From the NCBI RefSeq assembly GCF_003173755.1, contig NZ_CP029553.1:2988501-3052500 (forward strand): DNA of 64,000 nt, in the 5' to 3' direction. This document shows positions 42,484-51,781 of this stretch, one piece after another. This DNA comes from Methylobacterium terrae. Its GTDB lineage: Bacteria; Pseudomonadota; Alphaproteobacteria; Rhizobiales; Beijerinckiaceae. Within the stretch, counting starts at the first letter, position 1. The number at the start of each line of letters is the position of its first letter. Below the pieces are notes generated by a model. That model ran no database searches and was not told the DNA's origin. It saw only the letters and a list, made by a program, of their open reading frames with translations. Both the position numbers and the translations under genes were made by a program.

Positions 42484-43776
42484 ATGGCGAGCAGCGCGAG
42501 CGGCGGGACGGCACGGGTCCCCACCGAGGTTCCGGAGGAGACCGGGGCTGCGGAGATTGCGGCCTGGGCGGGCCCTCGCTTCGTCGAGTTCGTGGCCCTG
42601 ATGGCCCTGATGATGGGCCTGACCGCCGTCACCATCGACAGCTTCCTGCCGGCCTTCCCGGCGATCCAGCGCGACTTCGCGGTCCAGGACCCGAACCGGC
42701 TGCAGCTCCTGGTCTACGTCTACATGCTGGGCTTCGGCACCGCCCAGCTCCTCTACGGCCCGGTCTCGGACGGGACCGGGCGGCGCCCGGCCCTGATCGT
42801 CGGCATCGCGATCTACCTCGCCGGCAGCGTGCTGGCGATGCTGGCGCCGAGCTTCGAGGTGCTGCTGCTCGCCCGGGCGATCCAGGGCATCGGGGGGGCC
42901 GCCGGCCGGGTGCTCGCGGTCGCGATCGTGCGCGACCGCTACGAGGGGCGCGACATGGCCCGGGTGATGTCGTTCTGCATGATGGTCTTCCTCATCGTGC
43001 CGATCCTCGCGCCGTCGCTCGGCGGCGCCGTCCTGCTCGCCGGCAGCTGGCGCCTGATCTTCGGCATGATGCTGGCGCTCGCCCTCGTCACCCTGGCCTG
43101 GTTCGGCTGGCGCCTGCCCGAGACCCTGCACCCGGCCTTCCGCCGGCCGGTCTCGGCCCGGGCGATCGGATCGGGCATCGCCGTCACGGTCCGGACGCGG
43201 GCGTCGATCGGCTACGCCACGGCGCTGGGGCTCACCACCGGCTGCATCATGGGCTATGTCGGCTCGGCCCAGGCCATCTTCGATACCGGCCTCTACCATC
43301 TCGGGCCGCTCTTCCCGGTCGCCTTCGCGCTGATCGCCGGGGCGATGGGACTGGCGACGCTGATCAACGCGCGCCTGGTGCGCCGGCTCGGCATGCGCCG
43401 GCTCGCCCATGCGGGCATGCTCGGGCTGTTCGTCGCCGCCTGCCTGCAGCTCGGGCTGATCCTGGCCTTCTCCGGGAGGCCGCCCCTGTGGCTGCTGATC
43501 GCCACCCTGGCGGCGTGCCAGTTCCTGATGAGCTTCGCGATGCCGAACTTCAACGCCCTGGCGATGGAGCCGCTGGCGGCGATCGCCGGCACCGCCTCCT
43601 CGTTCATCGGGTTCTACACCACCCTGCTGGCCGCCTTCTGCGGCCTGCTCGTCGGGCAGTCCTTCGACGGGACCGTCCTGCCGCTCGCGATCGGCTACGG
43701 CGCGCTCAGCGGGCTCGGCCTCGCCACGGTGCTGTGGACGGAGCGCGGCCGCCTCTTTGGAGGCGGGACCCGCTAG
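42484..43776 (+). CDS. MFS multidrug efflux transporter (Bcr/CflA family)
   Basis: 430 residues, 12 transmembrane segments. DHA1-type proton-coupled exporter. Family marks: TIDSFLPAFPAIQRDFAV after TM1, LLYGPVSDGTGRRPALIVG (loop 2-3 motif), ARAIQGIGGAAGRVLAVAIV (motif in TM4-5), and IVPILAPSLGGAVLLAGSWR (motif C with the GSWR ending typical of Bcr/CflA). The substrate is unknown. Followed 59 bases later by a DoxX gene on the same strand. Confidence 0.92.
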   Translation: MASSASGGTARVPTEVPEETGAAEIAAWAGPRFVEFVALMALMMGLTAVTIDSFLPAFPAIQRDFAVQDPNRLQLLVYVYMLGFGTAQLLYGPVSDGTGRRPALIVGIAIYLAGSVLAMLAPSFEVLLLARAIQGIGGAAGRVLAVAIVRDRYEGRDMARVMSFCMMVFLIVPILAPSLGGAVLLAGSWRLIFGMMLALALVTLAWFGWRLPETLHPAFRRPVSARAIGSGIAVTVRTRASIGYATALGLTTGCIMGYVGSAQAIFDTGLYHLGPLFPVAFALIAGAMGLATLINARLVRRLGMRRLAHAGMLGLFVAACLQLGLILAFSGRPPLWLLIATLAACQFLMSFAMPNFNALAMEPLAAIAGTASSFIGFYTTLLAAFCGLLVGQSFDGTVLPLAIGYGALSGLGLATVLWTERGRLFGGGTR

Positions 43777-43835
43777 AGCCCCCTTAACCGCCCGCGGTCC
43801 ACCGTCCCGGCCTCACACGACGGGGATGTCTCGGG

Positions 43836-44372
43836 ATGGCTGCGCGCAACGACGGAATCCTGCTCGCCGGGCGCTTGCTCCTGGCCGCATCCCTGCTGCC
43901 GGCGGCGATCGGGCGGGCGCTCAACCCCTCGGGCTTCGCCCTCACCCTGGCGGGGACGGGGATGCCGTACCCGAACGCCGTCGCGACCGCCTCGGTGGTG
44001 ATCGGGCTGTTCGGGCCGCTGCTCCTGGCGCTCGGGCTGCTGCCGCGCCTCGTCGGCCTGGGCCTCGGCCTCCACGCGGTCGTGGCGGGGCTCCTGCTGC
44101 ACCGGTTCTGGGAGTTTTCCGGAGCCGTCGCGCGGGTCGAGCAGGAGCTGTTCCTGGCCCAGATCGGCCTCGCCGCCGGCTTCGTGCTCTACGCCGTCAC
44201 CGGCCCGGGCGCCTGGAGCTGGCAGGGCTGGTGGCGCCGGGGCGAGTGGGAGGCGGGCGAGCGCCAGGGCAGCGAGCGCGTGCGCGGCGCCGCACCGGCC
44301 GCCCCCGCCACGAAGCCGCCCCGCAAGCGCGCCGCGCCGCGCACGCCGCGCCCCGCCAAGGCCGCGGCCTGA
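43836..44372 (+). CDS. DoxX-family membrane protein with basic C-terminal tail
   Basis: 178 residues. Four hydrophobic helices of the DoxX/DoxD family: LLAGRLLLAASLLPAAIG, VVIGLFGPLLLALGLLPR, LHAVVAGLLLHRFWEF and ELFLAQIGLAAGFVLYAV. The last ~50 residues are an Ala/Pro/Lys/Arg-rich cytoplasmic tail (TKPPRKRAAPRTPRPAKAAA) not part of the fold. DoxX proteins are linked to redox functions but most, like this, have no defined role. Confidence 0.87.
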   Translation: MAARNDGILLAGRLLLAASLLPAAIGRALNPSGFALTLAGTGMPYPNAVATASVVIGLFGPLLLALGLLPRLVGLGLGLHAVVAGLLLHRFWEFSGAVARVEQELFLAQIGLAAGFVLYAVTGPGAWSWQGWWRRGEWEAGERQGSERVRGAAPAAPATKPPRKRAAPRTPRPAKAAA

Positions 44373-44416
44373 CGCGACCGTCGCTCAGGATCGAGGACGC
44401 GCGGGACGCCCGCGGC

Positions 44417-45583
44417 TCAGGCGGAGATCCGCCGGTCCTGGGCGGCGGCGGGCGGGTCGGCGTAGCGGCGGGTGATGTCGCAGGCGACCCCGATCAGCCG
44501 GCCGCCGCTGCCGGGCGTCCGAACCAGGCTGCCGCGGGCCGAGAGCCAGCGCAGCCGCCCCTCGTGATCGGTGATGCGGTACTGGGCATCGTAGGACGCC
44601 TCGCCCCGCAGGGCCGGTTCGAGGCTGGCCAGCACGCGGGGCAAGTCCTCCGGCAGGATCATCGCCAGGAAATCGTCGAGCGGCCCGGTCGTCACCCCCA
44701 TCAGGCGATACCCGATCTCCGAGCAGGTGACCTGCCGGGTGACCGGATCGACGTCCCAGGCCATCATCTCCGCCGCCTCCATGGCGAGGCGCAGCCGCTC
44801 CTCGCTGGTGCGCAGGGCCTCGGCGGCGCGGACCTGCTCGTCGATGTCGGCCATCGTGCCGACCCACTCGCGGATCGTCCCGTCGGCGTTCTCGAGCGGC
44901 ACCGCGCGGCCGAGCATCCAGCGGTACTGGCCGCCGCGATGGCGGACCCGGTAGGTGGCGTCGAGGGGCGTGCCGCTCTGGCAGCAGGCCCGCCACAGCG
45001 TCTCGATGCCGGCGCGGTCGTGCGGGTGCAGGGCGTCGAGCCAGCCGAAGCCCTGCAGGTCGGAATCGCACAGGCCGGTCCGGGCGCTGAGGCCGAAGGT
45101 CTGGATCAGGCTGCCGTCCGGGCCGGAGCGCCACTCCACCGCCGCGCTCGCCTCGACCAGGGCGCGGTAGCGCTGCTCGCTCTCGCGAATGCCGTCCGCC
45201 GGCTCGTCCGGGCTCGCCGGGGGCGTTCCGGCCGTCACGGGCGCGATCTGCCGGAAGCTCGGCTCGTAGCGGCCCAGCGGCAGGTCGATGCGCACGGCGA
45301 GCGCGCAGGCGGGATCGGCGTAGACCTGCTGCAGCACCTGGCGCAGGCGCCGGGCCTCGACCCGCACGATGGCGTCGGTCGCCGGATCGAAGTTGGAGGA
45401 GCGCCCGAGGGCGTCGGTCGCGATGGTGTAGGACTTGAGCAGGCTGCCGCGGCCGGCCAGGCTCTCGCGCACCACGTAGGCCAGGAAGGCGGAGAGTTGC
45501 GGCGACTTCTTCAGCGGCGGCAGGTTCAGCAGGGCGTCGAGGGCAGCGAGGATGTTCCCGGTTCCGATCGCTTCCCGATCCAT
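44417..45583 (-). CDS. Winged-helix-like N-terminal domain fused to two PAS domains
   Basis: 388 residues, cytoplasmic. Residues ~15-110 resemble the DNA-binding-like region that precedes TPR or cyclase domains in some proteobacterial proteins: SPQLSAFLAYVVRESLAGRG, LKSYTIATDALGRSSNFDPA then IVRVEARRLRQVLQQVY. Residues ~130-255 and ~258-375 are two PAS domains with PAC-like ends (YRWMLGRAVPLENADGTIRE; LRWLSARGSLVRTPG). There is no kinase, GGDEF or cyclase output. It might be a ligand-sensing regulator acting through its N-terminal domain (inference). Confidence 0.8.
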   Translation of the reverse strand: MDREAIGTGNILAALDALLNLPPLKKSPQLSAFLAYVVRESLAGRGSLLKSYTIATDALGRSSNFDPATDAIVRVEARRLRQVLQQVYADPACALAVRIDLPLGRYEPSFRQIAPVTAGTPPASPDEPADGIRESEQRYRALVEASAAVEWRSGPDGSLIQTFGLSARTGLCDSDLQGFGWLDALHPHDRAGIETLWRACCQSGTPLDATYRVRHRGGQYRWMLGRAVPLENADGTIREWVGTMADIDEQVRAAEALRTSEERLRLAMEAAEMMAWDVDPVTRQVTCSEIGYRLMGVTTGPLDDFLAMILPEDLPRVLASLEPALRGEASYDAQYRITDHEGRLRWLSARGSLVRTPGSGGRLIGVACDITRRYADPPAAAQDRRISA

Positions 45584-45953
45584 CGCTCGATCCCGCCACG
45601 TTCCGTCACGCACCCGATCGGAGCGTGCCGGCGATAGGCCCGCCCACCGTCACGTTGCGACCGGGCGCTCGATCGCTGATGCGAGCGCCTGCCGTCCTCC
45701 GACCTGCCACATCGCAAGCTGATACGGCAGCCGGCCCCTGTGTCAAGTGACGAACTCTGACCGCCGCATGACCCAAGGTCAGTGCCGGCAAATCGAATTG
45801 CGCCGCTTGCCCGTCGACGATTACCGCCCGACGCGGCGGCGTCTGGCGCGTTGCGGCGCGGACGGGAGAACAGCGCTCGGCATGGCCCCCGAGACGTCAT
45901 CCTCAATTTGGATGAGGCGTCCCGTTCGATGTCCGGATCGCGTCCCGGCCGCC
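45584..45953. other. 370-base gap between PAS gene and response regulator
   Basis: Holds the promoter side of the PAS gene and the 3' side of the response regulator. The inverted repeat at 45893-45921 is the only structure I can define. Short open frames here lack ribosome sites and family signatures. Confidence 0.5.
45893..45921 (-). terminator. Inverted repeat after response regulator gene
   Basis: GACG-TCATCC, AT-rich loop TCAATTT, GGATGA-GG-CGTC. An imperfect 10-pair stem 33 bases past the response regulator's stop on the minus strand; also similar to CCTCATCC-type REP cores of this bacterial group. Confidence 0.4.
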
Positions 45954-46631
45954 TCAATCCGCCAGCAGCCGCGCGCCGACCACCGCGGCCGCGGCCCGGT
46001 TCTGGACCCCGAGGCTGCGCAGGAGCGCCGCCATGTGCACCTTGACGGTGCCCTCGCCGAGCTGGAGCCGCCGGGCGATCTCCTTGTTCGAGCGCCCCTC
46101 GACCAGGAGCGCCAGCACGTCGCGCTGGCGCGGGGTCAGGTCGGGGAGGCGGGGCTGGCGCCCGTCGAGGGCAGCCGGGCGCGCCTCGACCGCCGGGCGG
46201 GGGCCCGCGCCGTCGAGCACCGCCAGGGAGGCCGGCACGAAGATCTGGCCGTCGAGGATCATCCCGACCGCCCGGGTCAGCTCGGCCGAGCCGATCCCCT
46301 TCGGTACGTAGCCGTGGACCCCGACCTCGAGGGCGGTGAGGATCTTGTTGCGCTCGGTCGAGGCCGAGACCACCGCCACCTTCACGGACGGGAAGCACTC
46401 GCGCACCGCGCTCAGGCTCCCAGGCCCCTCCATGCCGGGCATCGCGAGATCGAACAGCGCTAGGGTCACGGCGCCCCGCCGGGTCGAGAGCTGGTCGAGG
46501 GCGGCGTCGAGCGAGCCGGTCTCGACGACCTCCGCGAACCCGAAGCTGCGGGTCAGGATCGCCACCACGGCGAGGCGGAAGAAGTCGTCGTCATCCGCGA
46601 TCAGGGCGACTGGCGGAGTCGGTTGGGTCAT
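45954..46631 (-). CDS. LuxR/NarL-type two-component response regulator
   Basis: 225 residues. Receiver domain 1-125 with the acidic pair in LIADDDDFF, phosphoacceptor Asp in LALFDLAMPGMEGPG and the Lys in GYVPKGIGSAEL. LuxR-type HTH 155-220: LTPRQRDVLALLVEGRSNKE, IARRLQLGEGTVKVHMAALL. A histidine kinase is not adjacent; the nearby PAS protein lacks a kinase domain. The final residues RAAAAVVGARLLAD are typical. ATG at 46631. Confidence 0.92.
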   Translation of the reverse strand: MTQPTPPVALIADDDDFFRLAVVAILTRSFGFAEVVETGSLDAALDQLSTRRGAVTLALFDLAMPGMEGPGSLSAVRECFPSVKVAVVSASTERNKILTALEVGVHGYVPKGIGSAELTRAVGMILDGQIFVPASLAVLDGAGPRPAVEARPAALDGRQPRLPDLTPRQRDVLALLVEGRSNKEIARRLQLGEGTVKVHMAALLRSLGVQNRAAAAVVGARLLAD

Positions 46632-46909
46632 ACCGTGGCGTCTCTGGAAGCGATCCGTACGGCAATCTAGAGCAGTTCGGGGGTGCGTGGGTACCCTCCC
46701 GCCGTGGAACAACCGGCAATATCAACGACCTATCTCTCCGTGCGGCAGCCCCGCGCGCGACCTTGCCCGGCTTCCGGCATCGGGCGCGCCGTGGCACGAT
46801 CCCGGCGGCCGGTCACCGTGCCGTCATCGAAGACCTCCATCCCGGGGGCTCCGCTCGACGCGGCGACCGCGATGCCCGCGAGGGCGGGACTGGACGGAAG
46901 GGAGGCGCG

Positions 46910-47989
46910 ATGCACGGGCCGGCATCCGGGAGCGTGAGGGCGGGCGGGATCCGCGCCCTGCGTCGGTGCGCCGGTCTCGCCCTGGCGACCGCGCTGTCGG
47001 TCGCCGGCCTCGCCGCCCCCGTGCCGGCGGCGGAGCGCACCCGGCTCGTCGCCTACACCGCCCTCGAGGTCGAGCAGCTCGACCCGATCCGCCGCGCCGT
47101 CGAGGCGGCGGTGCCCGAGGTCGAGATCGCGTGGCTGCGGGCCTCGACCGGGATCGTCACCGACCGCATGCTGGCCGAGCGCGACGCGCCCCAGGCCGAC
47201 CTCCTGCTCGGGATCGCGGCCACGAGCCTTCTGCAATTCGAGGCCGCCGGCCTCCTCGATCCCTACCGCCCCGCCGGCGTCGAGGCGCTGCGGCCGTTCT
47301 TCCGCGATCCGACGCCGCCCTACAGCTGGACCGGGATGGACGCCTATCTGGGGGTGATCTGCTTCAACGTCGAGGTCGCGGGCCGGCACCGGATCACCCG
47401 CCCGAACTTCTGGCGCGACCTCATCGGCCCGGGGTTCAAGGGGCGGGTCGTGATGCCGAACCCTGCCTCCTCCGGCACCGGCTACCTCCTCGTCGCGGCC
47501 TGGCTGCAGACCCTCGGGGAGGAGGCGGGCTGGGCCTTCATGGACGCCCTGCACGAGAACGTCGCCGCCTACCTGCCGAGCGGCTCGGGGCCCTGCCGGG
47601 AGGCCGCCGCGGGCCGCCAGGCCGCGGGCCTCTCCCTCGACATGCGGGCCGCGGCCGAGAAGGCGGCGGGCGCGCCCATCGACATCGTGGTGCCGGTCGA
47701 CGGCACCGGCTGGGAGGCCGAGGCCTTCGCGGTGGTGGCCGGCCGGCCGCACCTGGCGCTCGCCCGGCGGGTGGCGGACTGGGCGGCGAGCCGCGAGGCC
47801 AACGCGCTCTACGCCCGCAGCTACGCCATCGTGGCCTATCCGGGCGTCGCGACCCCGGGGCCCGTCTACCCGCCCCACGCCGAGGCGCGGATGATCCGCA
47901 ACGATCTCGACTGGATGGCCCGCAACCGGGCCCGCATCCTGGCCGAGTGGACCCGCCGCTACGGGGCCAAGGTGCTGCGCGAGCCCTGA
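46910..47989 (+). CDS. Periplasmic Fe3+/phosphonate-type ABC substrate-binding protein, orphan
   Basis: 359 residues with signal peptide (IRALRRCAGLALATALSVAG). Type II binding-protein fold of the AfuA/PhnS group: RLVAYTALEVEQLDPIRRAV, IAWLRASTGIVTDRMLAE, DLLLGIAATSLLQFEAAGLL, PYSWTGMDAYLGVICFNVEV and VVMPNPASSGTGYLLVAAWL. Related proteins bind ferric iron or 2-aminoethylphosphonate; the ligand is not deducible. No permease or ATPase gene is adjacent. GGAGG lies 5 bases before ATG 46910. Followed 82 bases later by an AlgX-like gene. Confidence 0.88.
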   Translation: MHGPASGSVRAGGIRALRRCAGLALATALSVAGLAAPVPAAERTRLVAYTALEVEQLDPIRRAVEAAVPEVEIAWLRASTGIVTDRMLAERDAPQADLLLGIAATSLLQFEAAGLLDPYRPAGVEALRPFFRDPTPPYSWTGMDAYLGVICFNVEVAGRHRITRPNFWRDLIGPGFKGRVVMPNPASSGTGYLLVAAWLQTLGEEAGWAFMDALHENVAAYLPSGSGPCREAAAGRQAAGLSLDMRAAAEKAAGAPIDIVVPVDGTGWEAEAFAVVAGRPHLALARRVADWAASREANALYARSYAIVAYPGVATPGPVYPPHAEARMIRNDLDWMARNRARILAEWTRRYGAKVLREP

Positions 47990-48071
47990 CGCTCACCTTT
48001 ATTTTTCCATCCTGCGGTAGCAGACCGCCCGGGCGGCAGGGCGCCGGGGCGGGCCGCGGGCAGGGAAGCGG

Positions 48072-48992
48072 ATGTATCACGCGGGCAAGGACGGCTGGCT
48101 CTTCCTCACCGGCGGCACCAACGAGGTCGCGGGCCAGTACCGGCGCGGGCGCGCGGCCGGCCGGGTCGCCCGCCGCTGGCGCCGGCTGATCGTGCAGCGC
48201 CTGCGCCGCTGCGAGGGCCTCGGCGCGCGCTACCTCCACCTCGTGGTGCCCGAGAAGCTCAGCCTCTACGAGGACCGCTTCGACGGCCTCGCCCTCGACC
48301 CGCGCCTCGGCCCGGCCCATCGCCTCGGCGCCCTGATGCGCTGGTCGTGGTCCGGGCGCCGGGCCTGGATCGACCTGCTCGGGCCGATGCGGGCGCGGCG
48401 GGCCGGCCCGGACCTGCATTACCGCACCGACACGCACTGGAACGTCCACGGCTGCCTGCTGGCCTACCGGCTGATCTGCCGGGCCTGCCGCGCGGCGCCG
48501 CGCACCGACTTCCTGGAGCGGCCGTTCGAGGAATTCGAGGCCGTGCTCGACATCGGCGACAAGCTCGACGCGCCGCCCCTCGAGACCGTGCGCCGCTACG
48601 ACTTCCTGCGCGACGCCGAGCGGGTCGGCGGCGGCAGGCTGATTGACGCCTACGCGGCCGCCGGCCGCCTCGGCGAGCTGCATGGCGGCGCCCACGCGGT
48701 CTACCGCAACCGCTCGGCCCTCGCCGACCCCCGCACCCTGGTGCTGTTCGGGGATTCCTGCGCCAACTTCTCGCCCGGCGGCCTGACGGCGATGCTGGCC
48801 GAGACGTTTCGCGAGGTCCACTTCATCTGGTCGTCGAACCTCGACTGGGGCTACGTCGAGCGGGTCCGCCCCGACCTCGTCCTGTGCGAGCAGGTCGAGC
48901 GCTTCCTGCCCCGCCTGCCGGAGGACGATCTCGACCTCGCGGCCTTCGAGGCCGAGCGGCTGGCGGCCCTGGGGGTACCGGTCGGGGCCTAG
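48072..48992 (+). CDS. AlgX/AlgJ-like SGNH acyltransferase-type protein
   Basis: 306 residues. It opens GKDGWLFLTGGTNEVAGQY as AlgX/AlgJ proteins do. Catalytic residues are visible: Asp120 and His122 in RTDTHWNVHG and nucleophile Ser229 in VLFGDSCANFSPGG. Alginate O-acetyltransferase relatives modify exopolysaccharides. Unlike AlgX it has no signal peptide and no carbohydrate-binding module, and no MBOT (AlgI) gene is near, so acceptor and location are unclear. The stand-alone cytoplasmic form is unusual. Confidence 0.85.
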   Translation: MYHAGKDGWLFLTGGTNEVAGQYRRGRAAGRVARRWRRLIVQRLRRCEGLGARYLHLVVPEKLSLYEDRFDGLALDPRLGPAHRLGALMRWSWSGRRAWIDLLGPMRARRAGPDLHYRTDTHWNVHGCLLAYRLICRACRAAPRTDFLERPFEEFEAVLDIGDKLDAPPLETVRRYDFLRDAERVGGGRLIDAYAAAGRLGELHGGAHAVYRNRSALADPRTLVLFGDSCANFSPGGLTAMLAETFREVHFIWSSNLDWGYVERVRPDLVLCEQVERFLPRLPEDDLDLAAFEAERLAALGVPVGA

Positions 48993-49020
48993 GCGCCGGT
49001 CCCGGCCTCCGCCTTCCCGC

Positions 49021-49052
49021 TTGACGAAAAACCGGCATATGCCACTAATTCG
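49021..49052 (+). promoter_or_regulatory. Candidate promoter with palindrome before MATE gene
   Basis: TTGACG at 49021 and TAATTC near 49046 are sigma-70-like with a long spacer; between them GGCATATGCC (49034-49043) is a perfect 10-base palindrome suited to a regulator. The stretch is AT-rich against its surroundings. Confidence 0.4.
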
Positions 49053-49102
49053 CTGGCGCCGGGATCGCCGGACGCACCGACCGAGATGAGGAGTGCCGCC
49101 CG

Positions 49103-50494
49103 ATGGACGCGCGCACCCACCGCCTGCTCCACGCCCCGATCGGGCCGACGCTCCTGCGCCTCGCCGCGCCGAACGTCGTCGTCATGCTGGTCCAGGCCCT
49201 GGTCGGGCTGATCGAGACCGCCTTCGTCGCAGGCCTCGGCACCGACGCGCTCGCCGGCATGGCCCTGGTCTTCCCCGTGCTGATGCTGGTGCAGATGATC
49301 TCCGCGGGCGCCATGGGCGGCGGCATCCTGTCGGCGGTGGCGCGCAGCCTGGGCGCCGGGCGGCGTGCCGACGCCGACGCCCTGCCGTGGTACGCCGCCG
49401 CCATCGCCCTCGTCCTCGGCCTCCTCACCACGGGGCTCGACCTCGCCTTCGGGCCGGCGCTCTACCGGGCGATGGGGGGCGAGGGCGCCTCGCTCGCGGC
49501 GGCCACCACCTACGGCGGCGTGGTCTTCTGCGGCGCGGTGCTGGTCTGGCTGTTCAACGCGCTCGCGGCGGTGATCCGCGGCACCGGCAACATGGCGCTG
49601 CCGGCGATCGTCATCAGCGTCGGCGCCGCCGTGCTGGTGCCGCTCTCCCCGGCGCTCATCTACGGGTTCGGGCCGGTCCCGGGCCTCGGCATCGTCGGGG
49701 GCGGCGTCGCGGTGCTGGCCTACTACGCCGCCGGCAGCCTCGTCTTCGCCCACCACCTCTGGGCGGGACGCGGCCTCCTGCGGCCGAGCCGCCGCCCGCC
49801 GCGCCTCGCCTGGGCGCCCCTGCGCGACATCCTGCGGATCGGCGTCGTCTCGTCGATCGTCAGCGTCACCACCAACGTGACGATCGCGGCCGCCACCGCC
49901 TTCGCGGGCGCCGCCGGGCCGGCGGCGGTCGCGGGCTACGGCACCGGCGCGCGGCTCGAATACCTGCTCGTGCCCCTCGTCTTCGGCCTCGGCGCGCCGA
50001 TCGGCGCGATGGTCGGGACCTGCATCGGCGCCGGCGACCGGACCCGCGCCCTGAAGGTGGCCTGGACCGGGGCCGCGATCGCCGGCGGGATGACCGAGGC
50101 CATCGGCCTTGCCGCCGCCCTGTGGCCGCTGCCGTTCCTCGGCCTGTTCGGGCACGATTCCCAGATGCTCGCGGTCGGCGCCCGCTACCTGCACCTCGTC
50201 GGGCCGTTCTACGGCTTTTCCGGGGTCGGGCTCGCGCTCTACTTCGCCTCGCAGGGCGCCGGCCGGGTCGGCTGGCCGCTGGTAGCGGGGCTCGCCCGCA
50301 TGGCGGTGTCGGTCGGCGGCGGGCTCCTGGCGCTTCGCCTCGGCCTCGGGCTCGACGGGGTCTTCCTGGCCCTCGGCCTCGGCCTCGCGGCGCTGGGGCT
50401 CATCAATGCCGGCGCAGTCGCGGCCGGCGCGTGGTTCCGCGGCGAGCGGGCAGGACCGCCCGCCCTCGTCGCGGCGGGAGGGGAACGGCGATGA
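49103..50494 (+). CDS. MATE-family multidrug efflux transporter
   Basis: 463 residues, 12 transmembrane segments. Cation-coupled exporter of the NorM/DinF superfamily. Typical stretches are PTLLRLAAPNVVVMLVQALV, GLIETAFVAGLGTDALAG (residues ~30-50) and the second-half equivalent AVAGYGTGARLEYLLVPLVF. Substrate unknown. GAGGAG sits 8 bases before ATG 49103. Its stop overlaps the start of a MaoC hydratase gene by four bases, an odd pairing. Confidence 0.9.
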   Translation: MDARTHRLLHAPIGPTLLRLAAPNVVVMLVQALVGLIETAFVAGLGTDALAGMALVFPVLMLVQMISAGAMGGGILSAVARSLGAGRRADADALPWYAAAIALVLGLLTTGLDLAFGPALYRAMGGEGASLAAATTYGGVVFCGAVLVWLFNALAAVIRGTGNMALPAIVISVGAAVLVPLSPALIYGFGPVPGLGIVGGGVAVLAYYAAGSLVFAHHLWAGRGLLRPSRRPPRLAWAPLRDILRIGVVSSIVSVTTNVTIAAATAFAGAAGPAAVAGYGTGARLEYLLVPLVFGLGAPIGAMVGTCIGAGDRTRALKVAWTGAAIAGGMTEAIGLAAALWPLPFLGLFGHDSQMLAVGARYLHLVGPFYGFSGVGLALYFASQGAGRVGWPLVAGLARMAVSVGGGLLALRLGLGLDGVFLALGLGLAALGLINAGAVAAGAWFRGERAGPPALVAAGGERR

Positions 50495-50940
50495 CGCGCG
50501 ACCTGTACCTCGACGACCTGGCCCCGGGCCAGGTCTACGGCTCCGGCGAGACGACGGTGACCGAGGCCGACATCGTCGGCTTCGCGGAACGATTCGATCC
50601 GCAGCCCTTCCACCTCGACGTCGAGGCGGCCAAGGCGACGTTCTTCGGCGGCCTCGCGGCGAGCGGCTGGCACACCGCGGCACTGACCATGCGGCTCCTC
50701 GTCGGCAGCGAGCTGCGGCTCCACGGCGGCATCATCGGGGCCGGCATGGACGAGCTGCGCTGGCCCAAGCCCCTGCGCCCCGGCGACACGATCCGGCTCG
50801 AGAGCGAGGTGATCGAGGTGCGCCCGTCGCGCTCGCGGCCGAGCCAGGGCCTCGCCAAGGTGCGCACCACGACGCTCAACCAGCACGGCGAGCCGGTGCA
50901 GGTGCTGGTGGCCAACCTCCTGGTGGTGAGGCGGCCTTGA
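50491..50940 (+). CDS. MaoC-like (R)-hydratase domain protein
   Basis: 149 residues, a single hot-dog domain. The hydratase motif FDPQPFHLDVEAAKATFFGG carries the Asp and His of the family (D-x4-H), followed by GLAASGWHTAALTMRL. Such proteins hydrate enoyl-CoA esters; the cognate pathway is not in the window. Translationally coupled to the MATE gene (ATGA overlap). The C-terminus ends VANLLVVRRP, the last beta-strand of the fold. Confidence 0.9.
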   Translation: MTRDLYLDDLAPGQVYGSGETTVTEADIVGFAERFDPQPFHLDVEAAKATFFGGLAASGWHTAALTMRLLVGSELRLHGGIIGAGMDELRWPKPLRPGDTIRLESEVIEVRPSRSRPSQGLAKVRTTTLNQHGEPVQVLVANLLVVRRP

Positions 50941-51190
50941 AGGTCGAGGGGCGTCGAAGCGGCCGCCTTCCTCGACGGGACCGACATCCCGAGGGCCGTT
51001 CCGGGGCCGCGTGAGCGGAGCCCGGAATCCGGACGCTCGGAGGCTTCCGAACAAGGCGGCCGGCGCCCCGCTTCCTCTTGCGCCGTCCGTTGTTCCGGAT
51101 CCATGACCCCGGGACGACCCCGTGCGGTGCGGTGGGGACGTCGACGTCAGTCCTTAAGGGCAGCTTCGCCGGATCCGTCCTCGCGCCGGG

Positions 51191-51745
51191 TCATCCCACC
51201 GCCCTCAACCGCGCCGGGTTCCCCACCGCGATCCCGCCCGCCGGCACGTCGCGCGTCACCACGCTGCCGGCCCCGACGATCGCGTCGTCGCCGATCGTCA
51301 CCCCCGGCAGGATGGTCGCCCCGCCGCCGATCCAGACGTTCGACCCGATGACGATCGGCCGGCCGAATTCGAGCAGCTGCCGGCGCTGGCCGGGATCGCG
51401 CGGATGGTCGGCGGTGAGGATCTGCACGCCCGGCCCGATCTGGGTCATGTCGCCGATCGTCACCTGCACCACATCGAGGATGCAGCAGTTGAAGTTGAGG
51501 AACACGCCGCGGCCAAGGCTGATGTTGTAGCCGTAGTCGCAGAAGAAGGGCGGGCGGATGTTGCAGCCCTCGCCGACCCGCGCGAACGCCTCGGCGAGCA
51601 GCGCCTGCCGCTCCGGCTGGCTCAGGGTGCCGGTCCTGTTGTAGCGGTCCATCCACGCGGAGATGCGGCGGTTGTCGGCCGCGAGCTCCGGGTCGTCGGC
51701 GATGTAGAGCTCGCCCGCGAGCATCTTCTGCTTCTGGCTCGTCAT
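51191..51745 (-). CDS. maa: Maltose/galactoside O-acetyltransferase family protein
   Basis: 184 residues. N-terminal Maa domain ([20 protein letters not shown], then the helical [17 protein letters not shown]), followed by left-handed beta-helix hexapeptide repeats: [36 protein letters not shown], then TADHPRDP carrying the catalytic His, and [20 protein letters not shown]. It acetylates sugars with acetyl-CoA. Divergent from the TetR gene across a palindrome that is a likely shared operator. Confidence 0.92.
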   Translation of the reverse strand: MTSQKQKMLAGELYIADDPELAADNRRISAWMDRYNRTGTLSQPERQALLAEAFARVGEGCNIRPPFFCDYGYNISLGRGVFLNFNCCILDVVQVTIGDMTQIGPGVQILTADHPRDPGQRRQLLEFGRPIVIGSNVWIGGGATILPGVTIGDDAIVGAGSVVTRDVPAGGIAVGNPARLRAVG

Positions 51746-51781
51746 GGATCCTCGCTCTCGGTTGGCGCGCGGCCGGGATGC

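Noticed and set aside
44385..45599. Alternative minus-strand frame overlapping the PAS gene
   Set aside because: Out-of-frame shadow; the frame ending at 44417 gives two PAS domains.
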